Shown here: piece by piece, positions 35,636-44,621 of the stretch | Position numbering within the stretch: position 1 is the stretch's first letter | How the letters are laid out: every line of letters begins with the position of its first letter | From: Demequina mangrovi | Lineage (GTDB): Bacteria; Actinomycetota; Actinomycetes; Actinomycetales; Demequinaceae | Length of the DNA stretch: 64,000 bases | Assembly: GCF_000759715.1 (NCBI RefSeq) | Contig: NZ_BBLU01000004.1 | Coordinates: 1 to 64,000, forward strand | Direction of reading: 5' to 3' | The notes under the pieces: model-generated | The model's input: the letters and a program-made list of their open reading frames with translations, nothing else | The model's database searches: none | Told to the model about the DNA's origin: nothing | Program-made: the position numbers and the translations under genes

Positions 35636-36958
35636 GTGACAGTCGAGGCTGGGGGACGTGGCATCGCCATCGTCGGGATCAACTACCCGCCGGAGCGCAC
35701 CGGGATCGCACCTTACACGGGGGCGCTCGCGCGCGGTCTCGCGGCGCGGGGCTGCGATGTCACGGTGGCGACCGCGCAGCCGCACTACCCGGAGTGGCAC
35801 ATCCACGAGGGCTACCACCGCTGGCGCGGTGACGAGGTCGACAGCGGCGTCGAGGTGCACCGTCGCCTCCACCTGGTGCCCGAGCACCCGCAGGGAGTGG
35901 CGCGGCTGGTGTCGGAGCTGTCGTTCGGCGGGCGGGTCTCGCTCGACGGCGGGCTGGGCCACCCGGACGTGATGCTGCTCGTCTCGCCGGCGCTCTTCGC
36001 GACCGCGCTGCTCGAGATGCGGACGCGGCTGATGAGCCGCCGCACCAAGGTGGTCGTGTGGGTCCAGGACCTCTACGGCAAGGGCGTCGCCGAGACCGCC
36101 GGCGGCGGCGTCGTCGAGCGGACGATGCGCGCCGTCGAGGGCCGCGTCCTGCGCGCCGCGGACCGGGTGGTGGTGATACACGATCAGTTCCGCGAGACCA
36201 TCTGCGACGAGTACGGCGTCGACCCCGCGAAGGTGGCCGTGGTGCGCAACTGGACGCACCTGAGCGCGCACGCGCCGATCGACCGCGCGGTCGCGCGCGC
36301 CGCGCTCGGCTGGGGCGACGAGACCGTGCTGCTCCACGCGGGCAACATGGGCGTGAAGCAGGGGCTCGACCACGTGGTGAAGGCAGCGAAGGTCGCTTCC
36401 GAGCGCGGCGAGAGGCTGCGCTTCGTCATGGTCGGCGACGGTGGGGAGCGTGCGAGGCTCGAGGCGCTCGCGGCCGGCGTGGCATCCATCGAGTTCATCG
36501 ACCCGCTCGACGACGAGCCCTTCCGTCAGGCGCTCGCGGCCGCCGACGCGCTGCTGGTGCACGAGGCGCCCGGCGTGTCCGAGATGGCGGTGCCGAGCAA
36601 GCTCACGTCGTACTTCGACGCCGGACGCCCGGTGGTCGCGGCGACCGACCCGTTCGGGATCACGGCGCAGGAGGTCCGCGCGGCCGACGCCGGGATCGTG
36701 GTCCAGTCGGGCGACTTGGACGCACTCATCGGGGCGGCCCTGCGCCTCGGTGCGGACGCGGTCCGGGCCGATGCGCTCGGCCTGAACGGGCGCGCCTACC
36801 GCGAGCGGGTGCTGTCCGAAGCTGCAGCGATCGATGCCTTCGCTGCGTTGCTGGGGATCCGCGACCGGCGTCGGGCCTCGGTCGACGCGTCGACCTTGCC
36901 GTTCCCCGATCGCCGTGCGCCGCGCACGGCTCCGGTGCAGGCGCCCAATGTGGCGTAG
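35636..36958 (+). CDS. Glycosyltransferase family 4, WcaI-like
   Basis: GT-B transferase of 440 residues with the distinctive WcaI-type N-terminus (GINYPPERTGIAPYTGALARGL, then QPHYPEWHIHEGY). The donor half has LLHAGNMGVKQGLDHVVKAA and the PSKLTSYFDAGRPVVAAT region. WcaI is the colanic acid fucosyltransferase candidate in enterobacteria, so use of GDP-fucose made by the neighbouring fcl-gmd pair is attractive, but family membership does not prove it. GTG 35636 follows AAGGGGGAG. It converges with the broken acyltransferase gene, 7 bases apart. Confidence 0.87.
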   Translation: MTVEAGGRGIAIVGINYPPERTGIAPYTGALARGLAARGCDVTVATAQPHYPEWHIHEGYHRWRGDEVDSGVEVHRRLHLVPEHPQGVARLVSELSFGGRVSLDGGLGHPDVMLLVSPALFATALLEMRTRLMSRRTKVVVWVQDLYGKGVAETAGGGVVERTMRAVEGRVLRAADRVVVIHDQFRETICDEYGVDPAKVAVVRNWTHLSAHAPIDRAVARAALGWGDETVLLHAGNMGVKQGLDHVVKAAKVASERGERLRFVMVGDGGERARLEALAAGVASIEFIDPLDDEPFRQALAAADALLVHEAPGVSEMAVPSKLTSYFDAGRPVVAATDPFGITAQEVRAADAGIVVQSGDLDALIGAALRLGADAVRADALGLNGRAYRERVLSEAAAIDAFAALLGIRDRRRASVDASTLPFPDRRAPRTAPVQAPNVA

Positions 36959-36965
36959 GGGATCT

Positions 36966-38164
36966 CTACCGCTGGAGGTCGAGGTCAGCGTCGGGCTCGG
37001 GGTCCTGCGCGCACTGCGTCTCCCGGGCCGCCTGGTCCTCCTGCGCGGCGGCGGCATCGGCCCCTGCGTCGAGCTGCACCCGCGTGAGGCGGCTCTTGAG
37101 GCGCAGGAACGGCCGCTCCGCCAGGTGGTGGCTCGCGACGGCGCTGCCCGCGATCGCGGGCAGCGCGACCCACCACGAGTCCGTGAGGGTGCTCTCGCCC
37201 ACGAAGAGCTGCTGCCACAGATAGATGCTGTACGACAGCACACCGACGGTGACGTTCGGCCGCGTGAGAGCACGCTGCCAGGCGCCGTGACGAGGAATGC
37301 GATGAGCACCGCCGCGCACGCCTGCTCGAGCGTCCACCTGATCGAGTGCTGGTAGCGCGCCGCGAAGTGCTCGGTGAGGAACGGCGAGGTCCCGAAGAGC
37401 AGCACCAGCGCCGGCGCCACGAGCCGCGCGGACCAGCGCGCCACCTGCTCGCGGTGGCGGAGCAGCAGGATCGCGACGAGCGCGCCCCACAGCAGGGCGT
37501 CGTAGCGGCTGTGGAACATGATGCCGATGTAGCCGCGCTCCGAGGGCACGAGCAGGCTCTCGACCACGCGGATCACGGGCGCGGCGGCGATCGCAGCGAC
37601 CAGCACGCGGGTCCGATGCCGGGACCGCCACAGCATCAGCGCGAGGATCGCGGGCCACACCACGTAGAACTGCTCCTCGACCGCGAGGCTCCAGGTGTGG
37701 CGCAGGTACCAGGCGCCCGCGACATCGTGCGCGTAGTTCCACACGAACAGCCCCGAGACCGCGAACTGCTCCCAGCCGATGTGCTCGATGACGCCAGAGA
37801 ACGACAGCGCGGCCGTGGCGCCGAGGAAGACCGCGAAGGCCGGCAGGATCCGCAGCGCGCGGCGGGCGTAGAACGCGACCAGGTCGAGCCGCCCGGTGGT
37901 GCGCAGCTCCTTCGCGATGAGCGCGGTGATGAGGTATCCGCTCAGCGCGAAGAACAGCGTGACGCTGCGCCCGCCCTGGGCGAGCACCGTCAGCGGCGCG
38001 GGCGCGTCGCCGTGGAGCAGGTGCCCGGTGATGACCAGGGTGACCGCGACGGCGCGGAGGCCGTGGAGGGGCCGGATGCGAGTCGAGACCGCAGAGCCAC
38101 CATGTCCCACCCCCGCAGCCGGCGTGCTGCGGTCGTCGCGCGGCTCCCGTTTCGCATCGTCCAT
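36966..38164 (-). pseudogene. Acyltransferase family 3 gene with a frameshift
   Basis: Would encode about 398 residues of a polytopic O-acyltransferase. The start region has IRPLHGLRAVAVTLVITGHL with the His of the acyltransferase-3 active site, then LFFALSGYLIT and HTWSLAVEEQFYVVWP. Reading continues in this frame to about 37281 and resumes in another frame with LTRPNVTVGVLSYSIYLWQQLF to the stop at 36966. One missing base near 37280-37281 (GGCGCC/TGGCAG) explains it; inserting one restores a smooth protein. It may be a true mutation or a sequence error. ATG 38164 has a GAGGGGGG site. Such enzymes add acetyl groups to EPS sugars. Confidence 0.8.
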
Positions 38165-38196
38165 CCCCGGGTCCCCCCTCCCGTCGGGCGCCTCGC

Positions 38197-39258
38197 CTAT
38201 CCGCGCAGGCTGGCCGCGTTCTCGAGGTACCACTCGTAGGTGCGTCGCAGGCCCTCCTCGAGCGGGATCTGCGCGGTCCACCCCAGCGAGGCGAGGTACG
38301 AGACGTCCAGCAGCTTCTGCGGGGTGCCGTCGGGCTTGCTCGTGTCCCACTCGGTGGCGCCCTGGTAGCCCACCACGGAGCCGATGGTCGCCGCGATCTC
38401 CCGGATGGTGACGTCGGTGCCGGTGCCCACATTGACCTGCGACGGACCGTCGTAGTGCTCGAGCAGGTGCAGGCATGCATCGGCCATGTCGTCGCTGTGG
38501 AGGAACTCACGCCTCGGTGTACCGGTGCCCCAGTTGGTCACGGACGACGCGCCGGAACGCGCAGCCTCGTCGTACCGGCGGATGAGCGCCGGGAGGACGT
38601 GCGAGCCCTGCGGCGAGAAGTTGTCGCGCGGCCCGTAGAGGTTGGTCGGCATCGCCGAGATCCATGCCTTGCCGTGCTGGCGGCGGGCGGCCTGGATGTG
38701 GAGGATGCCGGCGATCTTCGCGATTGCATACGCATCGTTCGTCGGCTCCAGGTGACCGGTGAGGAGGCTGTCCTCGCGGATCGGTTGCGGAGCGAACTTG
38801 GGGTAGATGCAGCTCGAGCCCAGGAACAGCAGCCGCTCGACGTCGTGGGCGAGCGCCGCATCGATGACGTTGGTCTGGATGCGGATGTTGTCGCTGAGAA
38901 AGTCCACCGGGTAGGTGCTGTTCGCGAGGATGCCGCCCACCTTCGCGGCCGCGAGCACCACGAAGCGCGGCTTGGTCCCGGCGAAGTACGCGAAGGTCGC
39001 GTCGCGGTCCTTCAGGTCGAGCTCGGCGGACGTCCGGCCCACCACGTTCTCGAAGCCCGCGGCCTCGAGGCGTCGCACGATCGCGCTGCCGACCAGGCCG
39101 CGGTGTCCCGCGACGTAGAAGGTCGCGGTGCGATCGAGCGGTGCGGGAGTGTACTCGACTCCGTCGATCGCGGTGGTCGGCACGGCGTCAGCCGGGGGAG
39201 AGGGCTCCACGACGGCGCCGGCCGAGGCGTCGGGCACCGGGCTCAGGCCGCTCGCCAC
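38197..39258 (-). CDS. fcl: GDP-L-fucose synthase
   Basis: Epimerase/reductase converting GDP-4-keto-6-deoxymannose to GDP-L-fucose. Marks: [15 protein letters not shown] Rossmann motif, [26 protein letters not shown], the YAIAK catalytic Tyr-Lys pair, and [11 protein letters not shown]. The first 45 residues or so are a Pro/Ala-rich extension not seen in the core family, so the true start is uncertain: GTG 39258 is used (overlapping gmd by 16 bases), with GTG 39237 as alternative. Forms an operon with gmd, giving a complete GDP-mannose to GDP-fucose route. Confidence 0.9.
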   Translation of the reverse strand: MASGLSPVPDASAGAVVEPSPPADAVPTTAIDGVEYTPAPLDRTATFYVAGHRGLVGSAIVRRLEAAGFENVVGRTSAELDLKDRDATFAYFAGTKPRFVVLAAAKVGGILANSTYPVDFLSDNIRIQTNVIDAALAHDVERLLFLGSSCIYPKFAPQPIREDSLLTGHLEPTNDAYAIAKIAGILHIQAARRQHGKAWISAMPTNLYGPRDNFSPQGSHVLPALIRRYDEAARSGASSVTNWGTGTPRREFLHSDDMADACLHLLEHYDGPSQVNVGTGTDVTIREIAATIGSVVGYQGATEWDTSKPDGTPQKLLDVSYLASLGWTAQIPLEEGLRRTYEWYLENAASLRG

Positions 39259-40274
39259 GACTGGAGGTTCACGACGTCGTGCCACGGCTTGGCCTCGTAG
39301 CCGATCGCGTCGAGGTCGGCGTCCACCATGAGCCGGGCGAGCGCGCGGCCGTCCACGGTGGCCTTCCAGCCGAGCTTCTCCTCCGCCTTCGAGGCGTCGC
39401 CGATGAGCGCGTCCACCTCGGTGGGTCGCAGGTAGCGTTCGTCGAACTTCACGTAGTCGTGCCAGTCGAGGCCGGCGTGCGCGAAGGACTCCTCGAGGAA
39501 GTCGCGGACCGTGATGCCCGTCCCCGTCGCGAGCACGTAGTCATCGGGCTCGTCGGCCTGGAGCATGCGCCACATGCCCTCGACGTACTCGGCGGCGTAG
39601 CCCCAGTCGCGGACGGCGTCGAGGTTGCCCAGCCAGAGGTCGTCCTGGAGACCGGCCTTGATGTGGGCGACCGCCCGGGTGATCTTGCGCGTCACGAAGG
39701 TCTCGCCGCGCCGGGGCGACTCGTGATTGAACAGGATTCCGTTGACCGCGAACATGCCGTAGGCCTCGCGGTAGTTCTTGGTGACCCAGTACGAGTACAC
39801 CTTCGCGGCGCCGTAGGGGCTGCGCGGGTAGAACGGGGTCGCCTCGCTCTGCGGCGGCGGCGAGGCGCCGAACATCTCTGAGGACGATGCCTGGTAAAAG
39901 CGGGTGTCGATGCCTGCCATTCGCACGGCCTCGAGCAGTCGGACCGAGCCGACGCCGGTGACGTCTCCGGTGTGCTCGGGTTCGTCGAAGCTCACGCGCA
40001 CATGCGACTGCGCGGCGAGGTTGTAGACCTCGTCGGGGTTGATCGAGGCGAGCAGCGAGACCAGGCGGGCGCCGTCCGAGAGGTCGCCGTAGTGCAGGAA
40101 CAGCCTCGCGTCCGGATCGTGCGGATCGACGTACAGGTGATCGATGCGCCCGGTGTTGAAGGTCGACGCCCTGCGGATGAGCCCGTGGACCTCGTAGCCC
40201 TTGTTCAGCAGGAGCTCCGCGAGGTACGAGCCGTCCTGGCCGGTGATGCCTGAGATGAAGGCCTTCTTCGTCAT
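39243..40274 (-). CDS. gmd: GDP-mannose 4,6-dehydratase
   Basis: 343 residues. [19 protein letters not shown] at the N-terminus, [39 protein letters not shown] (catalytic Tyr-x-x-x-Lys) and the C-terminal [13 protein letters not shown] are textbook GMD motifs. It makes GDP-4-keto-6-deoxymannose for the coupled fcl product. ATG 40274 begins the conserved domain and is preceded by a G6 tract (C6 at 40279-40284). The promoter has TATAGT inside a 12-base palindrome and a CCCATTT-ACG-AAATGGG inverted repeat near -35, so expression is probably regulated. Confidence 0.93.
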   Translation of the reverse strand: MTKKAFISGITGQDGSYLAELLLNKGYEVHGLIRRASTFNTGRIDHLYVDPHDPDARLFLHYGDLSDGARLVSLLASINPDEVYNLAAQSHVRVSFDEPEHTGDVTGVGSVRLLEAVRMAGIDTRFYQASSSEMFGASPPPQSEATPFYPRSPYGAAKVYSYWVTKNYREAYGMFAVNGILFNHESPRRGETFVTRKITRAVAHIKAGLQDDLWLGNLDAVRDWGYAAEYVEGMWRMLQADEPDDYVLATGTGITVRDFLEESFAHAGLDWHDYVKFDERYLRPTEVDALIGDASKAEEKLGWKATVDGRALARLMVDADLDAIGYEAKPWHDVVNLQSWRAA

Positions 40275-40318
40275 GGTTCCCCCCAGTGACCAGGGAGCGA
40301 AGAAGTGCCCCCTTGCGG

Positions 40319-40353
40319 GGACTATAGTCCTTTTATCCCATTTACGAAATGGG
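40319..40353 (-). promoter_or_regulatory. gmd promoter with two palindromes
   Basis: On the minus strand TATAGT lies within the perfect 12-base palindrome GGACTATAGTCC (40319-40330). Upstream, CCCATTT (40337-40343) and AAATGGG (40347-40353) are exact arms around a 3-base centre, overlapping the -35 position, which itself matches the consensus poorly. That pattern suits a regulator site, possibly an activator. The CCCATTT half-site recurs at 35551. Confidence 0.6.
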
Positions 40354-40410
40354 GGGTGGTCGGTTCGAGAAGGCACGGCCCCTCAGAGCACAAGGACGGC
40401 CGCCGACCGC

Positions 40411-41547
40411 CTAGATGACGTAGTGGTCAGCGGTGCCGAGCAGCATCGTGGCGACGCGCTCGGCGGCCACGTCCGGCGTCTCGCCGGCGAGGCCGACCAC
40501 GATGTCCGCATCCTTGGGGGTCTCGTACGGGTCGGAGATGCCGGTGAACTCCTTGATCTCGCCGGCGCGCGCCTTGGCGTAGAGCCCCTTGCGGTCGCGT
40601 GCCTCGCAGACCTCGAGCGGAGTGGCGACGTGCACCAGCACGAACCGGCCCACGCGCTCGGCCATCTGGCGCACTTCCGCCCGCATCGAGGCATAGGGGG
40701 CGATGGGAGCGGCCACCGCGATGCCGCCATAGCTCGAGACGAGGGTGCCTGCCCATCCGATGCGGCGCACGTTGAGCTCGCGGTCGGCGCGCGAGAAGCC
40801 GAGCCCGGACGAGAGCATGGCGCGCACCTCGTCCCCGTCCAGAAGGGTGACCTTCTGGGTGCCGTGCGTGCGCAGGTAGCGCGTCACCAACCGCGCGATG
40901 GTCGACTTGCCGGACCCCGAGAGTCCGGTGAACAGGACGACGGTGCCCACGCCCGGCTGATCGGTGCCGTGCAGCACGGCCGGCCCATACCCGAGCAGGT
41001 CTGTGGCGAGGGCGTGCAGGAGCGTCTCCCGCGCCTCCTCGTCGAGGTGGTCGGCCGCGGGCCCGGGCAGGACGCTGACGTCCGCACCGATCGCTCGGGC
41101 CTTCTTGACCGACGCGGACAGCAGCTCAGGGTCGCCCTCGTCGACCAGCAGCAGCGGGCGATCATGGGGAGCGTCCGCTCGCACGCGGCCGATGATGAGG
41201 GTCGCCGGGACCGCGCTGGTCGCGCTACCGGACCGGAGCCGGAGGTCCGCGTGCGGCGCGGCGGCCGGTTCGCGCACCACGGTCACCGCTCCCGCGATCC
41301 ACGTCGCGTCGCCTGCGACCTCGCGCCCGGTGATCCGGACCTCCGCGATCGGCGTGGCCTCGGTGTCGAGCAGCTCGATGCGCTCGGCGTCGATGAGGCC
41401 CTGGACGCGGAGCGTGGCGACGCGGGCGTCCTCACGCGGCAGGGCGTAGGCCAGGTCGCTGCCGTAGACGCCGTGCCTCATGAGCTCGAGCTCGTTCAGC
41501 TGGAGGCGCGTCAGGCGGACCTGCGTGTCAGTGAGTTGGCTCTGCAT
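40411..41547 (-). CDS. cysC: Adenylyl-sulfate (APS) kinase with N-terminal ATP-sulfurylase-like region
   Basis: 378 residues. Residues 200-378 are a full APS kinase: Walker A at 208-216 (GLSGSGKST), GFSRADRELNVRRIG for APS binding, and CEARDRKGLYAKARAGEIKEF. The product is PAPS, the sulfate donor of sulfotransferases. Residues about 10-95 resemble the PUA-like N-domain of ATP sulfurylase (ELELMRHGVYGSDLAY), but no ATP-sulfurylase catalytic HNP or HxxH motifs follow, so that part is probably structural. ATG 41547 overlaps the tauE gene by 20 bases. Last gene of the sulfate-activation operon. Confidence 0.9.
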   Translation of the reverse strand: MQSQLTDTQVRLTRLQLNELELMRHGVYGSDLAYALPREDARVATLRVQGLIDAERIELLDTEATPIAEVRITGREVAGDATWIAGAVTVVREPAAAPHADLRLRSGSATSAVPATLIIGRVRADAPHDRPLLLVDEGDPELLSASVKKARAIGADVSVLPGPAADHLDEEARETLLHALATDLLGYGPAVLHGTDQPGVGTVVLFTGLSGSGKSTIARLVTRYLRTHGTQKVTLLDGDEVRAMLSSGLGFSRADRELNVRRIGWAGTLVSSYGGIAVAAPIAPYASMRAEVRQMAERVGRFVLVHVATPLEVCEARDRKGLYAKARAGEIKEFTGISDPYETPKDADIVVGLAGETPDVAAERVATMLLGTADHYVI

Positions 41548-42472
41548 GACCTGCGTGGGCCCTTCTTTCCTGCCAGGTGAAGAAGCTGAATCCGAGCGAG
41601 CGGCGGAGGACCGCCCAGGTGAGCGTGCCGCCGACGATCGCGCCGGCGAGCGCGACCAGGGTCCACGTGTTGGAGACTCCGAGCAGCTTGAGGCCGGCGA
41701 TCATGAGCACGATCGCGAGCGAGCGGCGCACGAGCCCCCCGCCGATGCGTGAGGACAGCTGCGCACCCAGGTAGGTGCCCGGGATGGAGCCGACGATGAT
41801 CGGCAGGGTCACCGACCAGTCGACCTCCCCGAAGAGCAGATGGGCGAGCGCAGCCGCGAACACCAGGGGCACGGCCTGCGCGAGATCGGTGCCCACCAGC
41901 TGCGAGGCCTTCAGCGTCGGGTACAGCGCCATCAGCGCGATGATGATGAGCGAACCGGAACCGACCGACGTGAGCCCCACCATGAAGCCGCCGATCACGC
42001 CGACCACGATGGTGGGAACCACGCGCGGGGTCACATCGGGCCGTTCGAGCGGGAGGGGCGCCGCCGAGCCGTCGCGGTTGCGGGCACGCTCGCGCAGGCG
42101 CAGGTACGCCCGCGTGAACAGCCCGAGCGACGCGATGACGAGCACGACGCCGAGCGCCTTCTTGGTGAAGGCTTCGACCTCGGGCCCGGGACCGATCCAG
42201 TGCTGGAGGAGCACGCCGCCGAAGGCGGCCGGCACGGAGCCGTAGACCAGCAGCCTCACGAGCTTCCAGTTGACGGTCCCGTTGCGCATGTGGACCCATG
42301 AGCCGAACGGCTTCATCGCGGCGGACGCGACGACGTCCGAGGACACCGCCGTCACCGGGGGGATGTTGAAGAACAGCACGAGCGCGGGCGTCATGAGGGC
42401 GCCCCCGCCCATGCCGGTCAGGCCCACGACCACGCCGATGGCGGCGGCGATCGCGAGCAGGCCGAGGTCCAT
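41528..42472 (-). CDS. TauE/SafE family anion permease
   Basis: 314 residues with eight or so hydrophobic helices and the two-fold repeat of TauE/SafE proteins; GLTGMGGGALMTPAL in the first half and GLTSVGSGSLIIIAL in the second are the paired signature. Members move sulfite, sulfonates or sulfate. Placed between cysN and cysC it most likely supplies sulfate to PAPS synthesis, though export of a sulfur anion cannot be ruled out. ATG 42472 shares one base with the cysN stop (TGATG), so the genes are tightly coupled. Confidence 0.87.
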   Translation of the reverse strand: MDLGLLAIAAAIGVVVGLTGMGGGALMTPALVLFFNIPPVTAVSSDVVASAAMKPFGSWVHMRNGTVNWKLVRLLVYGSVPAAFGGVLLQHWIGPGPEVEAFTKKALGVVLVIASLGLFTRAYLRLRERARNRDGSAAPLPLERPDVTPRVVPTIVVGVIGGFMVGLTSVGSGSLIIIALMALYPTLKASQLVGTDLAQAVPLVFAAALAHLLFGEVDWSVTLPIIVGSIPGTYLGAQLSSRIGGGLVRRSLAIVLMIAGLKLLGVSNTWTLVALAGAIVGGTLTWAVLRRSLGFSFFTWQERRAHAGHAEPTH

Positions 42473-43719
42473 CAGTGCTCGCGCACCACTCCTGCGCCCA
42501 CCGTGCGGTTGGTCGCCTCGTCGATCAGGATGAACGCACCGGTGGACCGGTTGTCCGCGTAGTCGTCGATCAGGAGCGGGGTGGTGACCCGGAGCTTCAC
42601 GCGACCGATCGAGTTCAGCCCGAGCTCGGTGGCCTCCGGGTTCCGGTGCAGCGTGTTGACGTCGAGCTCGTACGCGATGTCCTTGACGAGCGCGCGCGCC
42701 ATGCGCGTGGTGTGCAGGAGCCCGAGCTTGCGCCCCGGGGTCAGCGCGTCGGAGTCCATCCAGCAGAGGGTGGCGTCGAGGTCCTGGGTCGGCTCGGGGT
42801 GGTTCCCCGCCCGGCACAGGATGTCGCCGCGGGAGATGTCGATCTCGTCCTCGAGGCGGATGGTCACCGACATCGGCGGCAGCGCGCTCTCGAGCGGTCC
42901 GCTGGGGCCGTCGATCGCCGCGATGGTCGACGTCATGCCGCTCGGAAGCGCCATCACCTCGTCGCCGACCTTGAGGATGCCCGAGGACACCTGCCCGGCG
43001 AAGCCGCGGTAGTCGCGCGCCTCGGAGTGCTGGGGCCGGATCACGTACTGGACCGGGAAGCGCACGTCCTGCAGATTGCGGTCGGAGGCGATGTGGACGT
43101 GCTCGAGATGATGCATGAGCGACGTGCCGCCGTACCAGGGCGTGTTGATCGAACGATCGACCACGTTGTCGCCCAGGAGCGCGGACATCGGGATCGCGGT
43201 GAGGTCCGGGATGTCGAGCTTCGCGGCGAACTCGGTGAACTCCTTGTAGATCGCGTTGTACACGTCCTCGGACCATCCGACCAGGTCCATCTTGTTGACG
43301 GCGAGCACCACGTGCGGCACCCGCAGCAGCGAGGCGATGGTCGCGTGGCGGCGCGACTGCTCGGACAGGCCCTTGCGGGCGTCCACCAGGATGATCGCAA
43401 GGTCCGCGGTCGAGGCGCCGGTCACCATGTTGCGCGTGTACTGCTGATGGCCCGGCGTGTCCGCGATGATGAACTTGCGCTTGGGCGTCGCGAAGTAGCG
43501 GTAGGCCACGTCGATCGTGATGCCCTGCTCACGCTCGGCGCGCAGACCGTCGGTCAGCAGCGCGAGGTCGGTGTACTCGGTGCCGCGGGCCTGCGAAGCG
43601 GCCTCGACGGACTCGAGCTGGTCCTCGAAGATCGACTTGCTGTCGTAGAGCAGGCGCCCGATGAGGGTGGACTTGCCGTCGTCGACCGATCCTGCGGTCG
43701 CGAAACGGAGAAGATCCAT
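42472..43719 (-). CDS. cysN: Sulfate adenylyltransferase subunit 1 (GTPase, CysN)
   Basis: 415 residues. An EF-Tu-like GTPase: P-loop GSVDDGKST at about 10-18, DTPGHQQYTRNMVTG switch II and NKMDLVGW, followed by two beta-barrel domains ending LIDEATNRTVGAGVV. With CysD it makes APS from ATP and sulfate, GTP hydrolysis driving the reaction. No fused CysC domain, in line with a separate cysC gene in the same operon. ATG 43719 shares one base with the cysD stop codon. Confidence 0.93.
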   Translation of the reverse strand: MDLLRFATAGSVDDGKSTLIGRLLYDSKSIFEDQLESVEAASQARGTEYTDLALLTDGLRAEREQGITIDVAYRYFATPKRKFIIADTPGHQQYTRNMVTGASTADLAIILVDARKGLSEQSRRHATIASLLRVPHVVLAVNKMDLVGWSEDVYNAIYKEFTEFAAKLDIPDLTAIPMSALLGDNVVDRSINTPWYGGTSLMHHLEHVHIASDRNLQDVRFPVQYVIRPQHSEARDYRGFAGQVSSGILKVGDEVMALPSGMTSTIAAIDGPSGPLESALPPMSVTIRLEDEIDISRGDILCRAGNHPEPTQDLDATLCWMDSDALTPGRKLGLLHTTRMARALVKDIAYELDVNTLHRNPEATELGLNSIGRVKLRVTTPLLIDDYADNRSTGAFILIDEATNRTVGAGVVREH

Positions 43720-44621
43720 CAGAAGTACCCTTCCTTCTTGCGGTCCTCCATCGCGGCCTCGGACACTCGGTCGTCGCCGCGGGTGGCACCGCGCTCGGTC
43801 AGCCGCGTCGACGCGGTCTCGTCGATGATCTTCTCCACGGTGTCCGCCTCGGACAGCACTGCGGCTGTGAGGGTCGCGTCGCCGACCGTGCGGTACCGGA
43901 CCGTGCGGCGCTCGATCATCTCGTCCTCGCGCGGGGTGCAGAACTCGTTCGCGGCCATCCACATGCCGTTGCGGTGGAAGACGTCGCGCTCGTGGGCCAT
44001 GTAGATGGACGGCACGGCGATCTCGCGGGAACGGATGTAGTCCCAGATGTCCAGCTCGGTCCAGTTGGACAGCGGGAACACGCGGATCGACTCGCCCTGG
44101 TGGACCCGGCCGTTGTAGAGCGACCACAGCTCGGGACGCTGGTTGCGCGGGTCCCACTGGCCGAACTCGTCGCGGAAGGAGAACACGCGCTCCTTCGCGC
44201 GGGCCTTCTCCTCGTCGCGGCGGGCGCCGCCCATGCACGCGTCGAAACGGTTCTTCTCGATCGTGTCGAGCAGCACCGGCGTCTGGATGCGGTTACGCGA
44301 ACCGTTGGGCTCCTCCCGCACGAAGCCGCGCTCGATCGCCTCCTGGACCGACCCCACCACCAGGTTGAGGCCGTGCTCCTCGACGACGCGGTCGCGGTAC
44401 TCGATGACCTCGGGGAAGTTGTGGCCCGTGTCGACGTGGACCAGCGGCATCGGCACCTTCGCGGGCGCGAAGGCCTTGAGCGCGATGTGCAGCAGCACGA
44501 TCGAGTCCTTGCCGCCCGAGAACAGCAGCGCGGGGCGCTCCATCTGCGCGACCACCTCGCGCACGATGTGGATCGCCTCAGCCTCCAGCGCGTCGAGCTG
44601 GCTGAACGAGGGTGCGGTCAT
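43719..44621 (-). CDS. cysD: Sulfate adenylyltransferase subunit 2 (CysD)
   Basis: 300 residues of the PP-loop ATP pyrophosphatase superfamily. SGGKDSIVLLH (near 36-46) is the PP-loop; HVDTGHNFPEVIEYRD, CMGGARRDEEKARAKERVFSFRDEFGQWDP and FPLSNWTELDIWDYI are standard CysD blocks. It forms ATP sulfurylase with CysN. ATG 44621 is used (GTG 44624 directly before it); it overlaps the cysQ stop by one base. No cysH or sulfite reductase gene accompanies it. Confidence 0.93.
   Translation of the reverse strand: MTAPSFSQLDALEAEAIHIVREVVAQMERPALLFSGGKDSIVLLHIALKAFAPAKVPMPLVHVDTGHNFPEVIEYRDRVVEEHGLNLVVGSVQEAIERGFVREEPNGSRNRIQTPVLLDTIEKNRFDACMGGARRDEEKARAKERVFSFRDEFGQWDPRNQRPELWSLYNGRVHQGESIRVFPLSNWTELDIWDYIRSREIAVPSIYMAHERDVFHRNGMWMAANEFCTPREDEMIERRTVRYRTVGDATLTAAVLSEADTVEKIIDETASTRLTERGATRGDDRVSEAAMEDRKKEGYF

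Noticed and set aside
35636-36958. Firm naming of the GT4 gene as a fucosyltransferase
   Set aside because: WcaI similarity and nearby gmd-fcl make it attractive, but GT4 sequence does not define the donor.
35234-38476. Open frame of over 1000 codons on the minus strand
   Set aside because: Only the part 37281-38164 is meaningful (first half of the acyltransferase). The rest is antisense to the WcaI-like and DUF4012 genes.
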